DNA of 64,000 nucleotides from Sphaerotilus mobilis (GTDB taxonomy: Bacteria > Pseudomonadota > Gammaproteobacteria > Burkholderiales > Burkholderiaceae_C), in the NCBI RefSeq assembly GCF_004216565.1, contig NZ_SGWV01000008.1, positions 496,001-560,000 on the forward strand, in the 5' to 3' direction. The notes beneath the pieces were generated by a model that worked only from the letters and a program-made list of their open reading frames with translations, had not been told where the DNA came from and did no database searches. Position 1 is the stretch's first letter; each line of letters opens with the position of its first letter. Below, one piece after another: positions 9,035 through 18,700 of the stretch. The position numbers and the translations under genes are program-made.

Positions 9035-10489
9035 ATGGCCGGACACGACGACCTGACGCTGGTGCTCGACATCGGCAAGAGCAACGCCAAGCTGCTGCTG
9101 ATCGACGCCGACGGCCATGTGCGCGAACGGCATGTGCGGGCCAATGCCAGCACGCCCGCCGCCGTCGACGGCCCCGGCTACACCGCCCTGGGCGTGGCCG
9201 CGCTGCAGGCCTGGCTGCTCGATGCGGTGCCCACGCTGGCCGACCGGGCCGGCGTGCGGCGGATCTCGATCACCACCCACGGCGCGGCCTTCTGCGGCAT
9301 CGACGAGGCCGGTCTGGTCCTGCCGCCGATGGACTACGAGTGGGACGGCTACGGCGACCTGCACACGCGCCACGCCGCGCTCGTCGATGCCTATGCCGAC
9401 AGCGGCAGCCCGCGCCTGCCGCAAGGCTTGAACGCCGGCATCCAGCTGCACTGGCTGCTGGAACACCACCCGGCGGCCTGCGCACGGGTGCGCCACTGGC
9501 TGGCCTGGCCGCAGTACTGGGCCTGGTGGTTCAGCGCGGTCGCGGCCAGCGAACGTTCCTCGCTCGGCTGCCACACCGATCTGTGGCGGCCGGCCGATGA
9601 CCGTCCGAGCGACTGGGCCGTGCACAGCGGCTTGGCCGCCCGCTTCGCGCCGATGCGCTGGGCCTGGGACGTGCTCGGCCCGGTCCGCCCGGCGCTGGCC
9701 GCGCGGCTCGGTCTGCCCGCCGACGTGCAGGTCCATGTCGGCTCGCACGACAGCAACGCCTGCCTGGCGCGCTACCTGGGCAGTCAGCCCGATGCCACGG
9801 TGGTGTCCACCGGCACCTGGTGCGTGTTGATGGCACCGGGCGCGCCGACCGAACGGCTCGATCCGGCGCATGACCAGCTCGTCAACGTCGCGGCCGACGG
9901 CCGGCCGGTCGCCACCGCGCGCTACATGGGCGGGCGCGAGTTCGCCACGATCTGCGGCGACGCCGATCCACACTGGGCCGACGAGACCGCCTTGGCCGAG
10001 GTGCTGGCGCAAGGCTGGCTCGCCCTGCCCGCCTATGCCGAATCGGGCGGCCCCTATGCCGGGCGGACGCCGCAGCTGCTGCGCCACGGCCATGTCGTCG
10101 AAGCCGGCGTGGCCTGCGTGCCGGCGGCGCTGCGGCCGGCGCTGGCCGCGCTCTACTGCGCCCAGCTGACGGCCGAGCTGGTCACGCAACTGGATGCTGG
10201 AGGCGCGGCGCGGCCGCTGGTGCTCGAAGGTCCGCTGGCCGGCAATGCCGCCTGGCTGCGCGCGCTGGCGGGGCTCTGTCCGGGTCGCGTGCTGCTGCGG
10301 CCGGACGACGACCTCGAAGGCACCGCCCGAGGCGCCTGGCTGCTGACCCGGCCGCTGCAGGGCCTGACGCCGTCGACGGCGGGCCGCTTGTTGCCGCTGC
10401 ATCCGCAAGGCCCGGACGCCGCCCTGCAGGCCTCGTTGGACCTGGCCCTGCAAGCCCGCCAGCAGGACTGGCGCGCGGCACTGGCCTGA
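9035..10489 (+). CDS. rhaK: FGGY-family carbohydrate kinase, probable L-rhamnulokinase
   Basis: 484 aa. It is expected to phosphorylate L-rhamnulose at O1, giving the RhaD substrate. The N-terminal phosphate-1 motif is LVLDIGKSNAK, and the second actin-like lobe has GSHDSNACLARY and STGTWC. The start at 9035 (MAGHDDLTLVLDIG) puts the nucleotide loop at the normal N-terminal position; the longer open frame is the tail of rhaM in another frame. It is distant from enterobacterial RhaB and resembles the RhaK of rhizobia. It closes the operon and is convergent with the next gene. Confidence 0.82.
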   Translation: MAGHDDLTLVLDIGKSNAKLLLIDADGHVRERHVRANASTPAAVDGPGYTALGVAALQAWLLDAVPTLADRAGVRRISITTHGAAFCGIDEAGLVLPPMDYEWDGYGDLHTRHAALVDAYADSGSPRLPQGLNAGIQLHWLLEHHPAACARVRHWLAWPQYWAWWFSAVAASERSSLGCHTDLWRPADDRPSDWAVHSGLAARFAPMRWAWDVLGPVRPALAARLGLPADVQVHVGSHDSNACLARYLGSQPDATVVSTGTWCVLMAPGAPTERLDPAHDQLVNVAADGRPVATARYMGGREFATICGDADPHWADETALAEVLAQGWLALPAYAESGGPYAGRTPQLLRHGHVVEAGVACVPAALRPALAALYCAQLTAELVTQLDAGGAARPLVLEGPLAGNAAWLRALAGLCPGRVLLRPDDDLEGTARGAWLLTRPLQGLTPSTAGRLLPLHPQGPDAALQASLDLALQARQQDWRAALA

Positions 10490-10540
10490 AGCCGGCTGGC
10501 GCTCAGTTTTGAGATGACGGCCTGGGCTGACAGCCTGGGA

Positions 10541-10957
10541 TCATTCCGGGGCCCTGGGCTTGGCGATGCCGTTGGCCACCGCCAGCGCCACGATCACCTC
10601 GCGCACCGTCTTGCGGGCCGGCGGCGGCAGCTTCAGGAACAGCTCGAACAGGTCGCGCTCGACATAGCCGATGCCCTGGTCCCAGGCCGCCTGGCGGGCC
10701 TCCAGGCGACGCCGCGGCCCGACGCCGAAGACAAGGTCCTCCGGTGGCACACGCAGCCATTCGGACAGCGTCATCAGCTTGGCATGTGACGGCAGCGTCT
10801 CGCCCTTGAGCCAGCGACGCACGCCATGCAAGGTCATCGGCTTGCCCCAGTGGCGCATGTTGAACTCGCGCTCCAGCACGGCCGGCCGCGGCTCATAGCC
10901 GGCGGCCAACATCGCGTCACGTAACCGAAGCGCAAACTGCGCCCGTGCCTGGGTCAT
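10541..10957 (-). CDS. Small helix-turn-helix (XRE-like) regulator
   Basis: 138 aa. The N-terminal half carries a phage-repressor-like HTH (AVLEREFNMRHWGKPMTLHG, then VRRWLKGETLPSHAKL, then LSEWLRVPPEDLVFG). The remainder is a helical tail ending AVANGIAKPRAPE. The start at 10957 is chosen because the protein then begins MTQARAQFALRLRDAM; upstream residues look like shadow sequence. A candidate TTGACT -35 lies at 11006-11011 on this strand. Target unknown; probably itself or the divergent lipoprotein gene. Confidence 0.7.
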   Translation of the reverse strand: MTQARAQFALRLRDAMLAAGYEPRPAVLEREFNMRHWGKPMTLHGVRRWLKGETLPSHAKLMTLSEWLRVPPEDLVFGVGPRRRLEARQAAWDQGIGYVERDLFELFLKLPPPARKTVREVIVALAVANGIAKPRAPE

Positions 10958-10981
10958 GTCGGCACCGTACCCACCTTGGAG

Positions 10982-11068
10982 GGATACGGCGCAACTTGGT
11001 CCTGCAGTCAACTTGCGGACGTGACTAAAAATTACGTCATTTCCCAATCGAGTTACGCCGTTATCAGC
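10982..11068. promoter_or_regulatory. AT-rich divergent promoter/operator region
   Basis: An AT-rich island stands out in GC-rich surroundings. On the - strand TTGACT (11006-11011), a 17-bp spacer and CGTATC form a weak promoter for the HTH gene. GACGT at 11018-11022 and ACGTC at 11034-11038 make an inverted repeat around TGACTAAAAATT. The motif TTACGYC recurs (11032-11038 and 11053-11059). Binding of the adjacent HTH protein here is inference. Confidence 0.35.
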
Positions 11069-11926
11069 TTGGGGCGGTGTGCGGCGTCGGCCTGGCTCGT
11101 CATGCTGCTGGTGAGCGGATGTGGCGGTGGCGGTAACGCTGGCAGTCCAGCCACCGGCGATCCGCCGCTCGTCGCCGCGCAGCGGGCCTGGCTGGTCTTG
11201 CTGGGCGACGCCCGCACGCCGGCCGCCCAGGCGGCGACGCAGGCCCTGGAAGACGCCGGCCATGCCACGCTGTGGCCGGCCGGTGGTGCCCCGTCGCGGG
11301 ACGAACTGCACGCCGCCATCGACGCCCGTTGTGGCGCGACGGCGCCGCCGTCCGACACATTCGGCCCATACGGCCCGTCAGACCCATCAGGCCGGGCGGC
11401 GATCCCCTGTGACGCGCTGGTGCTGATCGGCCATGGCCCGAGCGGTGCGGCGCAAGTCGACGCGCTGGCGCGCGCCTGGCAACCCGGTTCGCGCGGCTCG
11501 CCGGGGTGGCGGGTGCGGGCCGTGCTGACGGTCGATGCCGGCTACCTCCCCCCCGGAAGGGTGATGGACGGGGTCTGGCAACGCAGCGATCTGGCCGACA
11601 CCACGCGCTGGCAGGTCGGGATGATCCAGAGCCGCGACGACCCGCATGCCAGCCGGTGTGATGCCGACGGCTGCGGCGTGCTGCCGCTGGCCGTTGCCCA
11701 TGGCGCCCGCAGCCAGCCCGTCCTGAGCGCCTGCCCGCACGCCGGACCCGCAGGTGAACATCGCCCGACGACGGCCTTGCCCGACTGGATCTCCTGGCAG
11801 GTCGATGCGGTGGCCGCCTTGCTGCGCGCCAGCCGAGACGCCGCCGCGCAGCCGCTGGTCAACGCCTGTCTGGACGACCTCGAACGCGAGCGGCCGCGCC
11901 CGCCCGGGCCTCCCCCGCTGCGCTGA
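11021..11926 (+). CDS. Putative lipoprotein, unknown function
   Basis: About 301 aa from a GTG at 11021; the start is uncertain. TTG codons at 10976 and 11069 are alternatives, and the AT-rich 5' part may be promoter. A lipoprotein signal is clear: AASAWLVMLLVSG then Cys, followed by a Gly-rich tether (GGGG). The rest has no family I recognise. It contains ALVLIGHGPSGAAQ, which resembles an alpha/beta-hydrolase or Rossmann turn but lacks a classic GxSxG nucleophile, and several Cys (DARCG, RCDADGCG, SACPHAG, NACLDD). It is divergent from the HTH gene and convergent with the dehydrogenase. Confidence 0.5.
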   Translation: MTKNYVISQSSYAVISLGRCAASAWLVMLLVSGCGGGGNAGSPATGDPPLVAAQRAWLVLLGDARTPAAQAATQALEDAGHATLWPAGGAPSRDELHAAIDARCGATAPPSDTFGPYGPSDPSGRAAIPCDALVLIGHGPSGAAQVDALARAWQPGSRGSPGWRVRAVLTVDAGYLPPGRVMDGVWQRSDLADTTRWQVGMIQSRDDPHASRCDADGCGVLPLAVAHGARSQPVLSACPHAGPAGEHRPTTALPDWISWQVDAVAALLRASRDAAAQPLVNACLDDLERERPRPPGPPPLR

Positions 11927-11934
11927 CCGGCGGC

Positions 11935-12861
11935 TCAGCCCGCCAGCGTGCCGATCGCCGCGCGCAGCACCTCGGCCGAATGGGTCAACGCGGCCCGTTC
12001 GGCCTCGTCCATGGCCGGCTCGATCACCTCGCTGCCACCGGCTGCGCTGACCACCGTCGGCAGGGACAAGGCCACGCCACTGAGCCCAGCCGCACCGGTC
12101 TGCAGCCGCGACACCGTCAGCAGCCGGCGCTCGCCACGCAGCAAGGTGCCCAGCAGGCTGGCGGTCACCAGGCCGATCGCGTGGTTGGTGGCGCCCTTGC
12201 GCTGGATGACCTCGTAGGCAGCCCGGCGCACATCCAGCGCGATGCGTGGCTCCAGCGTCGCCGCGTCCCAGCCGTGCCACTGCCGCAGCGGCATGCCGCC
12301 GACGCGGGCGCCGGACCACAGCACGACCTCCGAATCGCCGTGTTCGCCGACCACCTGGGCGTGGATGGAATGGGTGTCCAGGCGCAGCTGCGCGCCCAGC
12401 ATCTGGCGCAGCCTGGCCGTGTCGAGCATGGTGCCGGTGCCCAGCACACGGGCCGGTGGCAGGCCGCTGGCCTCGGTCATGACCTGGGTCAGCACGTCCA
12501 CCGGGTTGGTGACCAGCACGACGATGCCGCCGAAGCCGCTGGCCAGCGTGCGGCCGATGTCGGCGACCAGCCGGGCGTTGTCGCGCAGCAGGTCCAGGCG
12601 CGACTCGCCCGGCTTGCCGTTGCGACCGGCCGCCACGACCACCACATCGCAGGCCCGCAGCGCCGCCAGATCGGGCTCGGCCCGCACGAGACACGGCGGG
12701 TAGAAGGCGGCACCGTGCGCCAGGTCCATCGCCTCGCCCTCCGCGACGGCGCTGCGGGCGTCGTGCAGCCAGAGTTCATCGGCCACGCCGGCCTGCAAGG
12801 TGGCCATGGCCACGCTGGTGCCGACCCAGCCGGTACCGATGATGGCGACGCGTCGTGTCAT
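11935..12861 (-). CDS. L-lactate/2-hydroxyacid dehydrogenase of the LDH/MDH superfamily
   Basis: 308 aa. NAD-dependent oxidoreductase interconverting a 2-oxo acid and L-2-hydroxy acid. Visible: nucleotide loop IGTGWVGTS near residue 8, TNPVDVLT, GTGTMLDTARLR (substrate Arg), and the catalytic His in GEHGDSEV. The specificity loop reads AAGRNGKPGESR: G82 stands where LDHs carry Gln and MDHs carry Arg, while R88 of the mobile loop is kept. The start at 12861 has AGGAG six bases upstream. Lactate dehydrogenase is the default name, but the Gly suggests another or a bulkier substrate. Confidence 0.82.
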   Translation of the reverse strand: MTRRVAIIGTGWVGTSVAMATLQAGVADELWLHDARSAVAEGEAMDLAHGAAFYPPCLVRAEPDLAALRACDVVVVAAGRNGKPGESRLDLLRDNARLVADIGRTLASGFGGIVVLVTNPVDVLTQVMTEASGLPPARVLGTGTMLDTARLRQMLGAQLRLDTHSIHAQVVGEHGDSEVVLWSGARVGGMPLRQWHGWDAATLEPRIALDVRRAAYEVIQRKGATNHAIGLVTASLLGTLLRGERRLLTVSRLQTGAAGLSGVALSLPTVVSAAGGSEVIEPAMDEAERAALTHSAEVLRAAIGTLAG

Positions 12862-12996
12862 GACATGCTCCTGAGCTTGCGGTTTCACGGATGAGGTCCA
12901 GACTGAGGCCTGGCGTGCTCGCCATGCTGGCGCGACCTGCTGCCTGCGACCACCGCCTGCGACCACCGCTTGCCCACCCTCTTGCCTGACCTCGCC

Positions 12997-14424
12997 ATGA
13001 TCGCCTCTGAAGAAGTCATCGAGAACATCACCTACGACGAACTGCGCATCGGCCAGTGCGCCCAGCTGCGCCGCACCCTCAGCCGCGATGACATCAGCGC
13101 CTTCGCGTTGGTCTCGGGCGACATCAACCCGGCCCATGTCGACGACGAATACGCCCAGGGCACCCGTTTCCACGGCGTCATCGCCCATGGGATGTGGGCC
13201 GGCGCACTGATCTCCAGCCTGCTGGGCAACGAGTTTCCCGGGCCCGGCACGGTCTATGTCGAGCAGAGCCTGAAGTTCATGCGGCCGGTCCACGTTGGCG
13301 ACACCTTGACGGTCACCGTGTGCGTGCGCGCCAAGGACGATGCCCAGGGCCATGTCCGCATGGACTGCCAGGTGCTCAACCAGCATGGCGATCCGGTCGT
13401 CAGCGGTGACGCCGTGGTGCGTGCGCCCACCGTCAAGGTCAGCCGGCCCCGCGCGACCCTGCCGACCTTGCACCTGTTCGACCCGGAGGCCCGCACCGAG
13501 GCATGGCTGGCGACGCTGCAGGGCCACCCCGCCGTGCGCTGCGCGGTGGTGCATCCCTGTGACGAGGCCTCGCTGCGCGGCGCGCTCGATGCGGCCGACG
13601 CCGGCCTGATCGTGCCGGTGCTGGTGGCACCTCGCGCGCGGCTGTTGGCGCTGGCTGCGGGCCTGGGCTTGTCGCTGGACGGCATCGAGGTCGTCGACAC
13701 CGAGCACAGCCACGCCTCGGCCACCGTCGCCGCGACGATGGCCGCGCGGGGCGAGGTCGGCATGTTGATGAAGGGCAGCCTGCACACCGACGAGCTGATG
13801 GGCGCGGTGCTGGCCGAACGCGGCCTGCGCACCGGCCGGCGCATGTCGCACGCCTTCCGCTTCGAGGTGCCGGCCTACCCGCGCCCGCTGCTGGTGACGG
13901 ATGCGGCCATCAACATCAGCCCGACGCTGGAGGACAAGGCCGACATCGTGCGCAACGCCATTGATCTGGCGCGTGCGCTGGGCGTGGCGCGGCCCAAGGT
14001 GGCGCTGCTGTCGGCGGTCGAAACGGTGACGCCGCGCATCGCCTCGACGCTGGACGCCGCCGCGCTGTGCAAGATGGCCGACCGCGGCCAGATCGCCCAT
14101 GCCACGCTGGACGGTCCGCTGGCCTTCGACAACGCCATTTCGGCCGAGGCCGCCCGCATCAAGGGCATCGTCTCGCCGGTGTCCGGGCTGGCCGACATCC
14201 TGGTCGTGCCCGACCTGGAGTCCGGCAACATGCTGGCCAAGCAGCTGGAGTACCTGGCCGGCGCGTCCGCCAGCGGCGTCGTGCTGGGTGCCAAGGTGCC
14301 GATCGCGCTGACCAGCCGGGCCGATCCGGCCATCGCCCGCAAGGCCTCGGCCGCCCTGGCTGGCGTGATGGCGCGGGCGCTGCAGGCGGCGGCCACGACA
14401 GCGGCCACGCCCTCTGCAGGCTGA
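12997..14424 (+). CDS. Bifunctional MaoC-like enoyl-CoA hydratase / phosphate acyltransferase
   Basis: 475 aa from the ATG at 12997 (a TTG at 12970 would add nine residues). Residues about 1-150 form a MaoC hot-dog domain with the hydratase motif SGDINPAHVDDEYA and FHGVIAHGMW. Residues about 165-475 form a phosphate acetyl/butyryltransferase domain (MLMKGSLHTDELMG, DAAINISPTLEDKADI, GPLAFDNAIS, LEYLAGASASGVVLGAKVP). The fusion is a known family; it converts acyl-CoA and phosphate to acyl-phosphate and CoA after a hydration step. No acetate or butyrate kinase lies beside it. Two 13-bp direct repeats (GCCTGCGACCACC, 12942-12967) sit just upstream. Confidence 0.85.
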   Translation: MIASEEVIENITYDELRIGQCAQLRRTLSRDDISAFALVSGDINPAHVDDEYAQGTRFHGVIAHGMWAGALISSLLGNEFPGPGTVYVEQSLKFMRPVHVGDTLTVTVCVRAKDDAQGHVRMDCQVLNQHGDPVVSGDAVVRAPTVKVSRPRATLPTLHLFDPEARTEAWLATLQGHPAVRCAVVHPCDEASLRGALDAADAGLIVPVLVAPRARLLALAAGLGLSLDGIEVVDTEHSHASATVAATMAARGEVGMLMKGSLHTDELMGAVLAERGLRTGRRMSHAFRFEVPAYPRPLLVTDAAINISPTLEDKADIVRNAIDLARALGVARPKVALLSAVETVTPRIASTLDAAALCKMADRGQIAHATLDGPLAFDNAISAEAARIKGIVSPVSGLADILVVPDLESGNMLAKQLEYLAGASASGVVLGAKVPIALTSRADPAIARKASAALAGVMARALQAAATTAATPSAG

Positions 14425-14464
14425 CGCAGACACGGCGCGGCACAGGCCTTGCACAAGGACGCCG

Positions 14465-15100
14465 ATGGACATCGACTTCGAGACCCTGGACGTCTACACC
14501 CGCTACAAGCTGATGGCCAGCCTGATCGTGCCCCGGCCGATCGCGCTGGTGACGACGCTGGGGGCCGACGGCACCATCAACGCCGCCCCCTTCAGCATGT
14601 TCAACATGCTCGGCGAGGACCCGCCCACGCTGTTCCTGAGCATCAACCGCGTCGGCAAGAACGGGGCGATGAAGGACACCGCCACCCACATCCTGGCCCG
14701 GCGCGAGTTCGTTGTGCACCTGTGCGACGAGCCCATCGCCGCCGCCATGCACGCCTGCGGCGACGCGCTGCCACCGAACGAGAGCGAGCTGGTGCATGCC
14801 GGCCTGACACCCGTGCCGTCGCGCAAGGTCGCCCCGCCGCGCATCGCCGAGGCGCCGGTCGCCTTCGAATGCCGGCTGAGCGAGACCCTGGAATCGCCCA
14901 GCCGCTATGTCTTCATCGGCGAGGTGCTGCAACTCTGGGCCCGCGACGGCCTGGTCGACACCGAACGCTGGCGCGTGCGGCTGCAGGACTACCACCCGGT
15001 CGGACGTTTCGGCGCGAGCTTCTACACCACCACGCGCGAGCGCTTCTCGATCCCCGCCGACCCGGCCAGCGCGCGCAGCACGCCGATCGACGAGATCTGA
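14465..15100 (+). CDS. Flavin reductase family protein (FMN-binding split barrel)
   Basis: 211 aa. The flavin-reductase-like core is visible: LIVPRPIALVTTLGADG, then INAAPFSMFNMLGEDPP and a C-terminal YHPVGRFGASFY. Such proteins bind FMN and reduce it or a bound substrate with NAD(P)H. It lies 40 bp after the MaoC/acyltransferase gene in the same direction, so co-transcription is likely. The substrate is unknown. A short GGCGGC/GCCGCC hairpin separates it from the convergent Lrp gene. Confidence 0.82.
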   Translation: MDIDFETLDVYTRYKLMASLIVPRPIALVTTLGADGTINAAPFSMFNMLGEDPPTLFLSINRVGKNGAMKDTATHILARREFVVHLCDEPIAAAMHACGDALPPNESELVHAGLTPVPSRKVAPPRIAEAPVAFECRLSETLESPSRYVFIGEVLQLWARDGLVDTERWRVRLQDYHPVGRFGASFYTTTRERFSIPADPASARSTPIDEI

Positions 15101-15114
15101 GCGCGGCGGCGGCC

Positions 15115-15600
15115 TCAGCCGCCCGCGACGATGGGCAAGGTCACCTCGGACTTGACCTCCCTGAGCACGATGCTGGAGCGCACATGTGTCACGCCCGGCA
15201 GCTTGAAGATGACGGCGTGCAGAAAGGCCTCGTAGCGCTGGATGTCGCTCACCAGCACGGTCAGCAGGTAGTCGCTCTGGCCGGTGGTCGACAGGCAGCG
15301 CACGATCTGCGGCGTGGCGCGCACGGCGTCCTCGAAGCGGCGCACCAGATCCTCGCTGTGCTGGCTCAGGTTGCACTCGACCACCACCGCCAGGTTTAGC
15401 CCCACCCGCTGGCGGTCGACCAGCGCGCTGTAGCCACGGATCACGCCGCTGGCCTCCATGTCCTTGATGCGCTTCCAGCACGGCGTGGCCGACAGGCCGA
15501 CCGCCTCGGCCAGCTGCGCCACGGTCTGACGGGCGTCGCGCTGCAGTTCGGCCAGCAAGGCGATGCTGTGGCGGTCAAGAACCGGATTGTTCTCGCTCAT
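15115..15600 (-). CDS. Lrp/AsnC family transcriptional regulator
   Basis: 161 aa. N-terminal winged HTH (LDRHSIALLAELQRDAR, VAQLAEAVGLSATPCWKRI) and C-terminal RAM ligand-binding domain (QSDYLLTVLVSDIQRYEAF, SSIVLREVKSE). Divergent from the giant indolepyruvate oxidoreductase gene with a 117-bp shared region holding an inverted repeat. The pairing is seen in related genomes, so it probably senses an aromatic or branched amino acid and controls that gene and itself. The ligand is not shown by the sequence. Confidence 0.9.
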   Translation of the reverse strand: MSENNPVLDRHSIALLAELQRDARQTVAQLAEAVGLSATPCWKRIKDMEASGVIRGYSALVDRQRVGLNLAVVVECNLSQHSEDLVRRFEDAVRATPQIVRCLSTTGQSDYLLTVLVSDIQRYEAFLHAVIFKLPGVTHVRSSIVLREVKSEVTLPIVAGG

Positions 15601-15610
15601 GGTCGATCCT

Positions 15611-15665
15611 GAGAATGATGTTCTCCAGATCCTGCCATTCAGGCGTCATGGAGAAAACAATTTCC
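15611..15665. promoter_or_regulatory. Candidate Lrp-family operator in the divergent region
   Basis: GAGAA-TGATG-TTCTC at 15611-15625 is a perfect 5-bp inverted repeat around a 5-bp centre. A related half-symmetric site GGAGAAAACAATTTCC lies at 15650-15665. The two are about 39 bp apart, near four helical turns, which suits an octameric or multi-dimer Lrp protein. The region is AT-richer than its surroundings. Function is inferred from position. Confidence 0.45.
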
Positions 15666-15717
15666 GCTCGCATCGACCTAATCTTCATGGCTTCGGACTG
15701 CCTGCTGCGGAGCCTCC

Positions 15718-18700
15718 ATGCCCACCCTTGCCCGACCCGATTACCGGCTTGCCGACCGCTATGACGCGGCCAGCGGCGTCGTCTTCCTGAGCGGCACCCA
15801 GGCGCTGCTGCGGCTGGCCCTGACGCAGCGCGCGCTGGACGCCGCACGCGGCTGGCAAACGGCGGGCTTCATCAGCGGCTACCGCGGCTCGCCGCTGGGC
15901 CAGTTGGACCAGGAAGCGTCGAAGGCCAAGGACACGCTGGCGGCCGCCGGCATCCGGGTCTTGCCCGCGATCAACGAGGAACTCGGCGCGACCCAGGTGC
16001 TGGGCTCGCAGCGGGTCGAGTCCGACCCGGCCCGGCGCGTCGACGGCGTGTTCGGCCTCTGGTACGGCAAGGGGCCGGGCGTGGACCGGGCCGGCGACGC
16101 GATCCGGCATGGCAATGCCTACGGCTCGTCGCCCCACGGCGGCGTGCTGGTGGTGGCCGGTGACGACCACGGCTGCGTCTCGTCGTCGATGCCGCACCAG
16201 AGCGACGAGGTGCTGATGGCCTGGCGCCTGCCGGTGCTGCAAGCGGCCGACGTGTCCGAGCTGATCGAGTTCGGCCTCTACGGCTGGGCGCTGTCACGCT
16301 ACAGCGGCGCCTGGGTCGGCCTGGCGGCCTTGTCGGAGGTGGTCGAAAGCTCGGCCACGGTCGACCTCGATGCGATCCACGCCCGGGTCGCGGGCTGGGC
16401 CGATGCGGACGCGGTGGCCGCGCGCAGCGGCCATGTCGCGCCAGCCGATGGCCTGCACCTGCGCTGGCCCGACCTGCCCTCGCTGCGGCTGGAGACGCGC
16501 CTGGCCGACAAGCTCGATGCGGTGCGTGCGTTTGCCCGCATCAACCCGATCGACCGCGAGGTGATCGTCTCGCCGCAGGCGCGCGTGGGCATCGTCAGCT
16601 GCGGCAAGGCGCATGCGGACCTGATGGAGGTGCTGCGCCGGCTGGCGATCACACCCGACACGCTGGCCGCGATCGGCCTGCGGCTCTACAAGGTCGGCCT
16701 GGCCTGGCCGGTCGAGCCGACCCGCTTGACGGCCTTCGCCGAAGGGCTGGACGAGATCCTGGTGATCGAGGAAAAGGCCGGCGTGGTCGAAGGCCAGCTG
16801 CGCGAGCTGCTCGACCATGCCTACGCCCATCGCCCCGAACGGCGGCCGCGCCTGATCGGCAAGCGCGACGCCGCTGGCCGGCCGCTGCTGCCCGCACACG
16901 GCGAGCTGCGGCCGTCGCGGCTGATCGAGCCGGTGGCGCACTGGCTGGCCGCTCATTTCCCGGACGAGCCCCGGCTGGGCGATCCGCGCGAGCTGCTGGT
17001 CCACCTGCGCGACTTCACGCCGCCGGCCCTGCTGCACAACGCCGCCGATGCGGTGCGCCGCCTGCCCTACTTCTGCGCCGGCTGCCCGCACAACAGCTCG
17101 ACGGTGGTGCCCGAAGGCTCGCACGCGCGGGCCGGCATCGGCTGCCACTTCATGGCCAACTGGATGGACCGCGACACCGCCGGCCTGATCCAGATGGGCG
17201 GCGAAGGCATCGACTGGATCGCCCATGCGCCCTACACCGACACGCCGCATGTGTTCCAGAACCTTGGCGACGGCACCTACTACCACTCCGGCAGCCTGGC
17301 GATCCGGCAGGCGGTGGCCGCCAGCGTCGCGACGGGCGTGTCCATCACCTACAAGATCCTGTTCAACGACGCGGTGGCGATGACCGGCGGCCAACCGGTC
17401 GACGGCCCGATCAGCGTCGACGCGATCGCCCGCCAGGTCGACAGCGAAGGCGTGCGCGAGGTGGCCGTGCTGAGCGACGACCTCAGCCGCTACGACGGCA
17501 TCCGCCACCGCTTCCCGGCCGGCACCACCTTCCACGACCGGCATGAACTGGACGCGGTGCAGCGCCGGCTGCGCGAGGTGCGTGGCGTCACCGTGCTGAT
17601 CTACGAGCAGACCTGTGCGGCCGAGAAGCGCCGCCGCCGCAAGAAGGGCCAGATGGCTGCCGCCCCGCGCCTGCTGCACATCCACGCGCCGGTCTGCGAG
17701 GGTTGTGGCGACTGCGGCGTGCAGAGCAACTGCGTCGCGCTGCTGCCGCAAGAAACCGCGCTGGGCCGCAAGCGCCGCATCGACGCGACCGCCTGCAACC
17801 AGGACGAACGCTGCGCCGACGGCTTCTGCCCCAGCTTTGTCGCGCTGCGCGGTGCCCGGCTGCGGCGCCGGGTCGGCGCGGCCGACGGTGCCGCGCGGCA
17901 GGCGCTGCTGGACGCCGTCGCCGCCCTGCCCGACGCCTCGGCACACGACTGGAACGGCGCGCCCTGGGATCTGCTGGTCACCGGCGTGGGCGGCACCGGC
18001 GTGGTGACGGTCGGCGCGCTGGTGGCCATGGCCGCGCACCTGCAGGGACTGCGCGCCAGCGTGCTCGACTTCATGGGCTTTGCGCAGAAGGGCGGCGCGG
18101 TGCTCAGCTTCGTGCGGCTGGCGGCCACGCCGCAGGCCTTGAACCAGGTCCGCATCGACAGCCAGCAAGCCGACGCGGTGCTGGCCTGCGATCTGGTCGT
18201 GGCCTGTGCGCCCGAGGCCCTGCAGGCCGTGCGCCACGGCCGCACCCGCGTGCTGGTCAACACCCATGAGGTGCCGGTGGCCGATTCGGTCCGGCAACCC
18301 GATGCCCAGCTGCCGGTGGCCGACCTGTTGGCCAAGCTGCGCCATGCGGCCGGCGACACCCAGGTCCGCACCTTCGACGCCCAGGCGCTGGCCGAGGCCG
18401 GGCTGGGCGACACCGTCACCGCCAACGTGCTGGCGCTCGGTCACGCCTGGCAGATGGGCCTGGTGCCGCTGGAGCTGGCGGCCCTGCAACAGGCCATCGC
18501 GCTCAACGGCGTGGCCGTGCCGGCCAACCAGCTGGCCTTCGCGCTGGGCCGGCTGGCTGCCGCCGATCCACAGGCCTGCACACGCTGGCTGGCCGGCGAA
18601 GCCACCGCGCCCGTTGGGGCGCCCGACCGTGAGCCAGAACGTGTGCCCGACCATGAGCCCGAAACTCTGGACGGTCTGCTGGCGCTCGGCATCGCCCACC

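Noticed and set aside
10541-10957. A prophage repressor
   Set aside because: No phage genes within the window; the HTH alone is not evidence.
18601-18680. Repeat-element insertions in the indolepyruvate oxidoreductase linkers
   Set aside because: Sequence shows only small tandem EPE and PASxGAAxDP duplications, not the palindromic element; too weak to claim.
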